From a virus: DNA of 24,041 nucleotides. Below are positions 16,338-22,497 of this stretch, one piece after another. Each line of letters starts with the position of its first letter. Position 1 is the stretch's first letter. Both the position numbers and the translations under genes were made by a program. The DNA lies in the IMG/VR virus record IMGVR_UViG_3300045135_001984, positions 1 through 24,041 of that record. The stretch is one strand, 5' to 3'. The notes under the pieces were generated by a model that saw nothing but the letters and a program-made list of their open reading frames with translations, ran no database searches and was not told the origin of the DNA.

Positions 16338-17060
16338 TCAACCAGCAGCTTTTGCGGCTTTAGCAGCGCCGTCGTAGTTAGAAGCAGCAAGACCTCTACG
16401 AGTCAGCATAGTCTTAACACCACGAGCAGTTTTGCCAATTGCTTCTGCAATTTCTTCAACAGTCATTGCAGCAACATCAACGCCTTCTAAAGGATCTACA
16501 CGACCTGAAGCCTTGCTCTCTTTCTGAGAAGGAATAGATTCGATAGAACCTTGACGAAGCAATGACAATGCTTTACCACGGATTTGATTAACAGTGCGTC
16601 CAAGAGAATCAGCGATGTCTTCTAGGAAACTGCCCTGATTAGCCATATTGATGAAAGTAGCTTCTTCAGCTTCAGAGAAAGTGCGAACAGTCTCTACTTT
16701 CGGAGTAGGCTTAACGTGTTCAGTTAACTGCATAGACAGCAATTTACCTTGAATTTGCTTAGATGAAAACTCACCACCTTCAAAAGCTTCAGCGATTTGG
16801 CCATAAGTAAATGCGCCTGAGTTTTCCGTAACGAAGTTACGAAGAGTTGCTTCTTGAGCGTCAGAAAACGCACGAGTAGCTGTAGAAGTAGAAGATTCTA
16901 CTTCATGACCCATCTTACGGAGCTTAGAAGCTACCGAACGGGGAGAAGTGTCAAGCTGATCAGCAGCTTCAACAACAGTAGAGTATGAAACTGGAGCTTC
17001 ATCGCCTACGAAAGATACAAGAGCGGCGGTGCGCTCGTCAGTCCACTTTGGAATTGCCAT
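16338..17060 (-). CDS. DNA-binding protein with four HTH-like repeats (T5 D5-like?)
   Basis: A 240-residue protein built from repeated SANT/Myb- or HTH-like units at about 6-50, 65-112, 128-170 and 195-224. The first three begin W-T-D/F-S-D/F-S-E followed by an acidic E-A-T helix, and each ends with a helix of the type S-V-A-S-K-L or Q-I-R-G-K. The tail is A/K rich. Such tandem units suggest sequence-specific or cooperative DNA binding. In T5 the abundant DNA-binding regulator D5 is of about this size and lies near the replication genes, so it may be the counterpart; this is inference. It is the last gene before the terminator that guards the replisome operon, a fitting place for a regulator. 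A weak AGGA site overlaps the upstream ligase stop. Confidence 0.72.
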   Translation of the reverse strand: MAIPKWTDERTAALVSFVGDEAPVSYSTVVEAADQLDTSPRSVASKLRKMGHEVESSTSTATRAFSDAQEATLRNFVTENSGAFTYGQIAEAFEGGEFSSKQIQGKLLSMQLTEHVKPTPKVETVRTFSEAEEATFINMANQGSFLEDIADSLGRTVNQIRGKALSLLRQGSIESIPSQKESKASGRVDPLEGVDVAAMTVEEIAEAIGKTARGVKTMLTRRGLAASNYDGAAKAAKAAG

Positions 17061-17067
17061 AATAAAA

Positions 17068-17820
17068 TTATCCTATTAATTGAGAAAGGTTAGAAATAAT
17101 GGAGATGCCACTCTCCTTTGCTTTTTTAGTTTTTGAGGACTCAATGCCACTTTCATTTACTAGAATAGTTACTTCCTTTGTAATAGAGTTTTTAACTATA
17201 TAACCAGCAGATAAAAGGGCTGACTCCGCTTCTGACTTAGTTTTAAAACTTGTTAGTTTTCCAGAAATACATACAACTCCTTTGACAGTATTTTCGGACT
17301 TCTTGTCAGAAGAAGACTCAAAAGAAAAAGGAAGCCATTTATATTCAGTTAAGAACTTAGTTTTATACCACTCCAACAAATTATTTGTTGCTTTTGGGCC
17401 AACGCCGGCTTCTTTACATACTTCTTCGTTTAAGTCATAGATAGAACTCACCAAAGGACAAATCTTAGAGGCTACAGAATTCCCTACCAAAGGTATGGAA
17501 AATGCAGGCAACAATATCTCCAGAGTAGCTTTTCTGGATTCTTGTATCTCTTGAAATAGTTTATTGGCGAGCTTTTCTGAATTAAGAGCTACGACCATCT
17601 CATCTAAACTCAATTCGTATATTTGAGGTATTGTAGTAATGTTGAGTTTTTGGATTGATGATGGCCCTAACCCCTTAATTTTCAATGTCTTGGAGAAATG
17701 TTCGATAAGTTTTTGAGTTTTGCTACCACACGAAGGGTTGTAGCAAAATAGCTGATCGTTTTCCCACTCAAGAGGAAACTCACAACTAGGACAGCTTGTA
17801 GGAGCTATAATTTTAATCAA
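17068..17820 (-). CDS. ligB: NAD-dependent DNA ligase, C-terminal subunit (zinc finger, HhH, BRCT)
   Basis: A 250-residue protein that corresponds to the second half of bacterial LigA. It begins with the four-Cys zinc finger C10-x2-C13-x12-C26-x4-C31, continues with the helix-hairpin-helix region (about 45-150, including GLGPSS and GVGPKA), and ends in a BRCT domain (about 172-250, with GVVCISGKL). It has no adenylation site. The other half is encoded at 18737-19657, so the two must assemble into one ligase, as with the ligase A/B subunits annotated in T5. The start is TTG at 17820 with GGAG 7 bases upstream, about 20 bases after the predicted transcription start of its own promoter. Confidence 0.9.
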   Translation of the reverse strand: MIKIIAPTSCPSCEFPLEWENDQLFCYNPSCGSKTQKLIEHFSKTLKIKGLGPSSIQKLNITTIPQIYELSLDEMVVALNSEKLANKLFQEIQESRKATLEILLPAFSIPLVGNSVASKICPLVSSIYDLNEEVCKEAGVGPKATNNLLEWYKTKFLTEYKWLPFSFESSSDKKSENTVKGVVCISGKLTSFKTKSEAESALLSAGYIVKNSITKEVTILVNESGIESSKTKKAKESGISIISNLSQLIG

Positions 17821-17846
17821 AGCCTTTCTCCAACGATTGAATAGAT

Positions 17847-17875
17847 ATTATACGACGTTCGAGTTGAAAAGTCAA
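17847..17875 (-). promoter_or_regulatory. Sigma-70-type promoter for the ligase C-subunit operon
   Basis: On the - strand: TTGACT (17875-17870), 17-base spacer, TATAAT (17852-17847). The upstream box AAAAATAGTTC contains the TAG stop (17881-17879) of the GIY-YIG-like gene. The transcription start is expected near 17840, 20 bases before the TTG start of the ligase subunit. Confidence 0.9.
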
Positions 17876-17878
17876 GAA

Positions 17879-18241
17879 CTATTTTTGTGTTGGTATAGCT
17901 AAAATAATTTCTTTCTTTATTTCGAAACACTCTGTATATCCTCCGAAGCTTTCCTTCGGTATATAACTATATTCTTTAAACTCTTCGTGCAATGCCTGCT
18001 CTAGTTTCCAGACATTAAAAAGGGTATCCCTGTAAGTCTTTTGAATACGAATTTCGTATCCGTTAAATCCCCTACTTCTTTTTAAGACATCTTTCCAGTT
18101 TTTGCCAGCAGCAATGCCTATCTTTAGGCACTCCCTTTTCATAGTCTTTTTATTAACTAGAATAACGCAGTATAAAACTCCGTCTTTCTGTGCTTCTTCA
18201 GGATGATTCTTAAAGTAGGTAAGATTATATACACCAGACAC
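17879..18241 (-). CDS. GIY-YIG-like protein (T5orf172/MUG113 type)
   Basis: A protein of 120 residues if it starts at GTG 18241, which overlaps the upstream TAG by one base (TAGTG); a longer GTG start at 18274 is possible but has no ribosome site. The core reads G21-V-L-Y-C-V-I-L, then L39-K-I-G-I, a basic helix, L80-E81-Q-A-L-H-E-E-F and a final GGYTECFEI. This order (strand with G-x-Y, K-I-G strand, Arg/Lys helix, conserved Glu81, C-terminal ECF) is that of the T5orf172-type GIY-YIG superfamily. It may be a nicking or flap nuclease, or an inactive relative. It lies between the two ligase subunit genes and its stop codon is inside the next promoter's upstream box. Confidence 0.62.
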   Translation of the reverse strand: MSGVYNLTYFKNHPEEAQKDGVLYCVILVNKKTMKRECLKIGIAAGKNWKDVLKRSRGFNGYEIRIQKTYRDTLFNVWKLEQALHEEFKEYSYIPKESFGGYTECFEIKKEIILAIPTQK

Positions 18242-18423
18242 TAATCTACCGTTCCGTCTTCTTTCTGGCCACACCAGTCACAAGGCTTTCCAGCTTCTAT
18301 AGACATCTGGCCATTATTCTTACAGTTATGTTCCCACATATCCTTTTTGTTTTTAAAAATATTTTCCCAGTTACTATCAAATTTTTCTCGATTAACTGGT
18401 CGATATTTTGATCCTTTAGACAT
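18241..18423 (-). CDS. Small CxxC protein of unknown function
   Basis: A 60-residue basic/polar protein. The N-terminal part (SKGSKYRPVNREKFDSNWENIF) resembles a short protein I recall from many phages; the C-terminal part has C34, then C48-D-W-C51-G, a possible half zinc site. It is linked by one-base overlaps to both neighbours (TAATG upstream, TAGTG downstream), so it is translated as part of the ligase N-subunit operon. Function unknown. Confidence 0.65.
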   Translation of the reverse strand: MSKGSKYRPVNREKFDSNWENIFKNKKDMWEHNCKNNGQMSIEAGKPCDWCGQKEDGTVD

Positions 18424-18740
18424 TAATCTTTCCTCCTGAAAGGAACAACATTGTTCGTAAAAAACTCTTTAACTTTAGCTGTCTTCTCTTCAACAGCTCC
18501 CGCCTCAGAAACAACTAGATTTCCTTCTGCGATTTCAGTTTCAGCCATCATCTCTTCTACGTCTGCTTCCAGATAGTATTCGAGAGCACTGATCCACTCT
18601 TCTATTATTCGTATACGAGTTTCTGCTTTGAGTGCCCAGAAGTAGTCGTATACACCAACAACTGCAGAGTAGTAATCTTCATTTTCCTGAAGACCCATAA
18701 CTCCAAAGATGCTTTCTTCTGAAGAAAAATATTCTTTCAT
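18423..18740 (-). CDS. Unknown acidic protein in the ligase operon
   Basis: A protein of 105 residues when started at the ATG (18740) that overlaps the ligase stop as ATGA, with AAGG 5 bases upstream. The longer frame to 18797 only reads through the ligase 3' end. It is mainly helical: a Tyr/Trp-rich first half (DYYSAVVGVYDYFWAL), an acidic Glu-rich middle, and a basic end (VVPFRRKD). No motif is recognised. The tight coupling with the ligase adenylation subunit hints at co-expression rather than proving a shared function. Confidence 0.65.
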   Translation of the reverse strand: MKEYFSSEESIFGVMGLQENEDYYSAVVGVYDYFWALKAETRIRIIEEWISALEYYLEADVEEMMAETEIAEGNLVVSEAGAVEEKTAKVKEFFTNNVVPFRRKD

Positions 18741-19657
18741 AAACGCCTTACTACTCTTGGTATGATTTCTCCGGAACGGATAACTTCTACCATACAACCT
18801 ATCTCTAGGTTAAGATCATTTATATACTTCATATTGTGGAGTGTGGCTCTACTGACTATAGCTTCTCCTACTGTCACAGGCTCTAGAATTGCTACGGGTG
18901 ATACTACTCCCGACTTTCCTACTTGCCATACAACATCCAGGAGTTTAGTTACTACACCAGCTTTCTGCTCTTTAAGAGCATATGCACCACGAGGATGGTG
19001 TGCTGTGTAGCCTAGGTCTTCAAACCTCTCTACACTGTTAAGTCGAAATACTTTACCGTCGTGAGGATACTCACTCCAGTCTTTGTCGATTACAGTAGAA
19101 AACCCAAAACTCTTTAGCTCTTTTAGCTCATCTGTCCAAAAGTTATGCACTTTCGGAAATACATCATAAGCAATAAAAGAAAGAGGTCGAGAATGAAACT
19201 CCTCTATACTTTTTAGATTTAAAGATCCTGAAGCTACATTTCGTGCGTTTGGAACTATAGAAGGACAAACTACTTCTCCAGTAATTTGAACTTCCCCTTC
19301 ACAATCTATAGTTGTAGGAACTAGGAGTTTCATCTTTTCTGTGATGTCTAAACCCTTCTTGCCGTCTCCACGAGTAAGTGCGAGAACAAGTTCTCCTTCT
19401 GAGTATCGGAGAGATACTGCGGCACCATCCAACTTTGAAGTCACTACAACTTCGCTGTTGGTAGGAAAAGGAGGCTCTTCACCTTCAAATACTTTCTGAA
19501 GGCTATACATAGGGTATAGATGAGAGAAACGAAAATCAGATCTGTAGCCTACGTCATCATACCCTGCCTTCTCAGCAAGAGCATCAAACTCAGCATCTGA
19601 TATAATAGGATTTCCTTCGTAATATGCTTTTGCAGCTTTTTCAAGGAAGTTTTGCAT
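18737..19657 (-). CDS. ligA: NAD-dependent DNA ligase, N-terminal adenylation subunit
   Basis: A 306-residue protein that equals the first half of bacterial LigA. A shortened domain Ia (YYEGNPIISDAEFD, 12-25) binds NMN. The nucleotidyltransferase domain has the AMP-accepting K75-L-D-G78, then TRGDG, GEVV and ASGSLN. The OB domain (about 240-306) carries WQVGKSGVVSP and ends with the GEIIPRV segment that in whole ligases comes just before the zinc finger. The break is thus at a domain border, and the zinc finger, HhH and BRCT parts are encoded at 17068-17820. It starts about 19 bases after the transcription start of its own promoter. It seals nicks in replicating phage DNA. Confidence 0.93.
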   Translation of the reverse strand: MQNFLEKAAKAYYEGNPIISDAEFDALAEKAGYDDVGYRSDFRFSHLYPMYSLQKVFEGEEPPFPTNSEVVVTSKLDGAAVSLRYSEGELVLALTRGDGKKGLDITEKMKLLVPTTIDCEGEVQITGEVVCPSIVPNARNVASGSLNLKSIEEFHSRPLSFIAYDVFPKVHNFWTDELKELKSFGFSTVIDKDWSEYPHDGKVFRLNSVERFEDLGYTAHHPRGAYALKEQKAGVVTKLLDVVWQVGKSGVVSPVAILEPVTVGEAIVSRATLHNMKYINDLNLEIGCMVEVIRSGEIIPRVVRRL

Positions 19658-19682
19658 TTAGTATTCCGCTAATTAAAAGTAT

Positions 19683-19711
19683 ATTATACACGCAAAATAA
19701 AAATAATTCAA
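19683..19711 (-). promoter_or_regulatory. Sigma-70-type promoter for the ligase N-subunit operon
   Basis: On the - strand: TTGAAT (19711-19706), 17-base spacer, TATAAT (19688-19683). The -35 box is the weakest of the six. The upstream box AAAAATAGTTC is identical to two other copies and contains the TAG stop of the PC4-like gene (19717-19715). Predicted start near 19676. Confidence 0.85.
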
Positions 19712-19714
19712 GAA

Positions 19715-19996
19715 CTATTTTTGGTAAAGGTCTCTAATTATTTCTGAAAAGAATTGCTCAAGAACTTGTTTATTCTCTGCAAGAGATAATATCTCCGATA
19801 GGGCTATAAAAAGTTCTTTAGAAGTGTCTAGCTCAAGTGCAATTGCTATACCCTTATCGGATGGTAGCCAATCTTCGTCAAACCCAAGATAATACTCACG
19901 TAAATGTAAATACTCTTCACCTCTGAACTCATTTATAGTTAGTCTGATTTGTTTGAATTCGTTCTCATAAATTATTCTAGAATATACATCGGTCAT
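19715..19996 (-). CDS. PC4-like ssDNA-binding / transcription coactivator protein
   Basis: A 93-residue protein with the strand pattern of the PC4/p15 family: F14-K-Q-I-R-L-T-I-N-E-F-R-G-E-E-Y, then L-H-L-R-E-Y-Y, a turn with W43-L-P-S-D-K-G-I-A-I, and a C-terminal helix. The N-E-F-R-G and P-S-D-K-G-I elements are the family hallmarks. PC4-like proteins form dimers that bind single-stranded or unwinding DNA; T5 encodes one linked to recombination-dependent replication. It starts in an ATGA overlap with the upstream gene. Its last codons and stop are within the upstream box of the ligase promoter. Confidence 0.75.
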   Translation of the reverse strand: MTDVYSRIIYENEFKQIRLTINEFRGEEYLHLREYYLGFDEDWLPSDKGIAIALELDTSKELFIALSEILSLAENKQVLEQFFSEIIRDLYQK

Positions 19997-20259
19997 TCCT
20001 CATTCCTCAAGATTGAGGATAAAGGGACTACAGAAGTAACATTCTGTGCTTTCATAAGACGAAAAGAATCAGTATCCCAACAAAACATTAGGACAGTAGA
20101 CTCATCTTCTTTCGCTCTGTTCTTTTTACTTTGAATATACTTAGTATCAAAGTCTACAGTGCAAACATTATACTTCGTTTTTTTCGAGTTAGGGCTTTTA
20201 TACGTTATAATAGCATCCCCATACTCTTCTATTTTAGATTTTAAATCTTTTTTATTCAC
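19993..20259 (-). CDS. Unknown small protein upstream of the PC4-like gene
   Basis: An 88-residue protein starting at GTG 20259 with GGAG 7 bases upstream. It looks like a small beta-rich domain: basic N-terminal helix (1-14), strands around IITYKSP, YNVCTVDF, VLMFCWDTDSFRLM and a final VTSVVPLSSIL. I have the impression that similar proteins occur in other phages but know no function. The 4-base overlap with the PC4-like gene suggests joint expression. A 113-base gap before it contains a GC hairpin but no consensus promoter. Confidence 0.68.
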   Translation of the reverse strand: MNKKDLKSKIEEYGDAIITYKSPNSKKTKYNVCTVDFDTKYIQSKKNRAKEDESTVLMFCWDTDSFRLMKAQNVTSVVPLSSILRNEE

Positions 20260-20326
20260 TTTACAACTCCAAGTTTATTTTGAGCAAAACCTCTTTTGTC
20301 GTAATAAACTTTTGAGTGTAAAAGTA

Positions 20327-20364
20327 ACCCCCCGGTTTGAGCATTGTAAAGAGGCTTGGGGGGT
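20327..20364 (-). other. GC hairpin in the gap between two co-directional genes
   Basis: ACCCCCC (20327-20333 on the + strand) can pair with GGGGGGT (20358-20364) around a 24-base loop, in an otherwise AT-rich region. On the - strand it lies 10 bases after the stop of the 149-residue protein and is followed by only a weak T-rich stretch (TTACTTTTAC). It may be a leaky terminator or attenuator that lowers expression of the two following genes; the large loop makes this uncertain. Confidence 0.4.
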
Positions 20365-20373
20365 GTTGTTGAA

Positions 20374-20823
20374 TTAGTTATTAATCGCTGTGATTATAGT
20401 AGTGAAGTATTGTGCTGCTTTACCAGTCAATTTGCTAACGATTTCTTCGTCAACTTCTTGACCAGCGTCTTGGATAGCTGCAGTAAGAGCTTCTACTGCC
20501 GCTGCTTTTGATACGCGAGTGCCGCCAGTTGATTTGCTAGCACCGCCTGCAGAAGAAGCTGCAGGAACTTTTTTGACATACACATCAGCTTTCGTAAGAA
20601 TCATGCGAACACCGTTAGGTGATTGACCCATATCTTCTGCGATTGCTTTTACAATCTCCATAGAAGTTTCTGGGGTAGGGTTCTCTGCAAGGTATGCTTC
20701 GATTGCTTGTTGTTTGTCTTCGTCTGTCCACGCCATTTTTCGTTTCCTTTTGGTTTGTGAAATTGTAGCTCCAGGGCAATTACCTGTAGCTTCTAGTTGT
20801 TGCCTGTAAAATCGTTCGCCCAT
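20374..20823 (-). CDS. HTH/SANT-like DNA-binding protein
   Basis: A 149-residue protein. A basic start (1-30, with KRKRK at about 25-29) leads to a W-T-D-E-D-K unit (32-75) resembling the repeats of the 240-residue protein at 16338-17060 and containing GQSPNGVRMILTKADV as a likely recognition helix. A low-complexity A/S/G linker (about 88-105) and a C-terminal helical domain (108-149) follow. It has a good site (GGAG, 5 bases) before ATG 20823, 14 bases after the predicted transcription start; a second ATG at 20736 (codon 30) also has an AGGA site and could yield a shorter form. Likely an early regulator or architectural DNA-binding protein. Confidence 0.72.
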   Translation of the reverse strand: MGERFYRQQLEATGNCPGATISQTKRKRKMAWTDEDKQQAIEAYLAENPTPETSMEIVKAIAEDMGQSPNGVRMILTKADVYVKKVPAASSAGGASKSTGGTRVSKAAAVEALTAAIQDAGQEVDEEIVSKLTGKAAQYFTTIITAINN

Positions 20824-20843
20824 ATGCTCTCCGATAAAAGTAT

Positions 20844-20872
20844 ATTATAGAGCTTTCAGCAAAATTTGTCAA
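20844..20872 (-). promoter_or_regulatory. Sigma-70-type promoter for the DNA-binding/PC4 operon
   Basis: On the - strand: perfect TTGACA (20872-20867), 17-base spacer, perfect TATAAT (20849-20844). The upstream box is AAAAATAAATC. The TGA stop of the methyltransferase gene (20871-20869) is inside the -35 hexamer itself. Predicted start near 20837, giving a very short leader before ATG 20823. Confidence 0.92.
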
Positions 20873-21639
20873 GATTTATTTTTAAGGTATCTAGTGTAAA
20901 TCTCGACTAGTTCACCTTTTCCAAGTGAGGGGTTTCCTGCAGTATCTCGACTAGCCTCTTGAAAGTCTTTTTCGAGAATTCGAAAAGTTTCAATGACCCC
21001 GCTGTGGGCTTGTTTAATAAAGTAATTTGATGCTGCTGCAAAGTTATTATGCGGGTTTATTTTTCCAGCATTTACACCTACCCTACGCAAACTAAAATCA
21101 CAGCTATCAGCATCTACAAAGCTGAAATCTTCGTGTGTAGTGTTTAATATAACCTTCTTTCGAGGAACCTCGCTATACTTCCAAACCTGAAAGACACAAG
21201 GAACAGAGTAATTCTTTCCATCTAAAGTAAAGCTATCAGAAGGAAGATTTACTTCTTTAATTAAAATAAAGTTAAGGTCTAGCGAATTCTGAACTGACAC
21301 TTTTCGAAAAGTTCGAGGCACAATAAATCCAATCACACCTTTTCCTTTTGCGGCATGATTAAAGAATGCTTTAGCTAAAGAACTGTTCTTTCCGAAAGGC
21401 GGATTCCCTAAGTAATATTTATACTTAGTAGTATCAAAAGTCAGAAAGTCTTGTTCAAGTATTCCTGGAGCTTCTGGAACTAAGTCTAACATTAGCGTTA
21501 CATAGTCTTTAAAAGCTCCTGCGCCTGCAGAAGGCTCTACTACTTCTTGTCCAGGCTCTACATAATTATAAAAAATATCAGAGACAAGACGAACTTGCTC
21601 TGATTTTGTGTAGAACTTATCTAAGCTTTTACTATCCAA
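20869..21639 (-). CDS. N6-adenine DNA methyltransferase
   Basis: A 256-residue methylase of the type with SAM motif before catalytic motif: motif I V34-E-P-S-A-G-A-G-A-F43 binds S-adenosylmethionine and N79-P-P-F82 is the adenine-N6 catalytic motif. An IGFIVPRTF strand follows. The end of the protein (160-256) is probably a small target-recognition region. It overlaps the putative nuclease gene by 8 bases, so both come from one transcript and translation is likely coupled. It may protect phage DNA from the partner nuclease or from host restriction. The recognition sequence cannot be read from the protein. Confidence 0.88.
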   Translation of the reverse strand: MDSKSLDKFYTKSEQVRLVSDIFYNYVEPGQEVVEPSAGAGAFKDYVTLMLDLVPEAPGILEQDFLTFDTTKYKYYLGNPPFGKNSSLAKAFFNHAAKGKGVIGFIVPRTFRKVSVQNSLDLNFILIKEVNLPSDSFTLDGKNYSVPCVFQVWKYSEVPRKKVILNTTHEDFSFVDADSCDFSLRRVGVNAGKINPHNNFAAASNYFIKQAHSGVIETFRILEKDFQEASRDTAGNPSLGKGELVEIYTRYLKNKS

Positions 21640-22180
21640 AGTTTTCTCCCACCAACTTTTCGAAAGTGCTACAGGTCTCTAACTCGAACAGTTTTTCTAG
21701 GTTAGTTCTGTTGATTCCGCACTGAACTCTGCGTTGGTTCTTACTGTCAATTTTAGGCTGAATTGTGAGCATACCCATCTTATGTTTATTTTCTTCTTTC
21801 CATGCCTTTGCGTATGCTCTAGCTTCGTTGTGTTTTCCAGGCCCAAAGCTTTTAATAGCATTGTCAAACTCTACCACATCCTGTAGAGTAAGATCGCCCA
21901 TTAATTTTTTGCAGATTTCTTCAGTAAAGAAAAGCTCATATACAGCATCACAGACTTTATCTGTATGCCTTCCAAGTATCATAGTCCAGTTGCCCCGCTC
22001 AAGGGCTTCAAAAATGCGAACTACAGATCCCATATCTATAGTTCCTCTGGAAGAGATAAACTTAATGGAAATACTATCGCCAATATCCCATTTAGAGGTA
22101 TAGCTTTTAACCTCATTAACGTCAAGAATATCTTTTATTTTTTGCTCGAATCTAAATCCGTGCGCTTGTCTTTCTGCCAT
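21632..22180 (-). CDS. Putative type II restriction-type endonuclease
   Basis: A 182-residue protein. It begins with an H-G-F-R-F-E-Q-K-I helix (E12), then Y-T-S-K-W-D32-I and S-I-S-I-K40-F, followed by G-T-I-D-M-G-S. This resembles a PD-(D/E)XK centre in which the usual D/E-x-K is S-x-K, a layout I recall in small nucleases encoded next to adenine methylases. A later P-K-I-D-S-K-N-Q-R-R-V-Q-C segment (152-164) may contact DNA. AGGAG sits 5 bases before the ATG and a near-consensus promoter lies just upstream. The neighbouring methylase gene is the strongest argument for a restriction role; the enzyme activity is unproven. Confidence 0.6.
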   Translation of the reverse strand: MAERQAHGFRFEQKIKDILDVNEVKSYTSKWDIGDSISIKFISSRGTIDMGSVVRIFEALERGNWTMILGRHTDKVCDAVYELFFTEEICKKLMGDLTLQDVVEFDNAIKSFGPGKHNEARAYAKAWKEENKHKMGMLTIQPKIDSKNQRRVQCGINRTNLEKLFELETCSTFEKLVGENFG

Positions 22181-22201
22181 AGCTTCTCCTAATATTTGTA
22201 T

Positions 22202-22230
22202 ATTATACTTGAATGGGATGAAAAAGTCAA
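22202..22230 (-). promoter_or_regulatory. Sigma-70-type promoter for the nuclease-methylase pair
   Basis: On the - strand: TTGACT (22230-22225), 17-base spacer, perfect TATAAT (22207-22202). The upstream box GGAATAATTTC contains the TAA stop of the membrane protein gene (22237-22235). Predicted start near 22195, 15 bases before the ATG at 22180. Confidence 0.9.
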
Positions 22231-22234
22231 GAAA

Positions 22235-22486
22235 TTATTCCTCTTCTTCCTCTTCATTCATACTAGCTACAAGGCCCTCATAATACAGTTCTGCGTTCAT
22301 AATAAACACAAGAAAATGCATTGGGGCCATGACAAGATTAATTAATATGTTTAGAAATAGATATATTACCCAGCCTTTAAAGGCCAGGTTAAGTGTAGAG
22401 TCTAATACTGCTCGTATCTGTAAGTGCAACATACAGATACAAGTAGTTATGCAAAAAACTGCATACCATTGGAAAAATGTTTCCAT
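22235..22486 (-). CDS. Small membrane protein with poly-Glu tail
   Basis: An 83-residue protein with two probable membrane helices (about 6-26 and 39-62) and a C-terminus that ends in a run of six Glu after Met-Asn. AAGGA lies about 6 bases before the ATG. It is 11 bases downstream of the HTH/AT-hook gene and its stop is inside the next promoter. It could sit in the inner membrane, with the acidic tail in the cytoplasm. Function is unknown; superinfection exclusion or membrane anchoring are only possibilities. Confidence 0.65.
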   Translation of the reverse strand: METFFQWYAVFCITTCICMLHLQIRAVLDSTLNLAFKGWVIYLFLNILINLVMAPMHFLVFIMNAELYYEGLVASMNEEEEEE

Positions 22487-22497
22487 AAAAGTCCTTA

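Noticed and set aside
18741-18797. Longer N-terminus for the unknown protein after the ligase N-subunit
   Set aside because: The ATGA overlap at 18740 with AAGG upstream is a better start; the extension only reads the ligase end out of frame.
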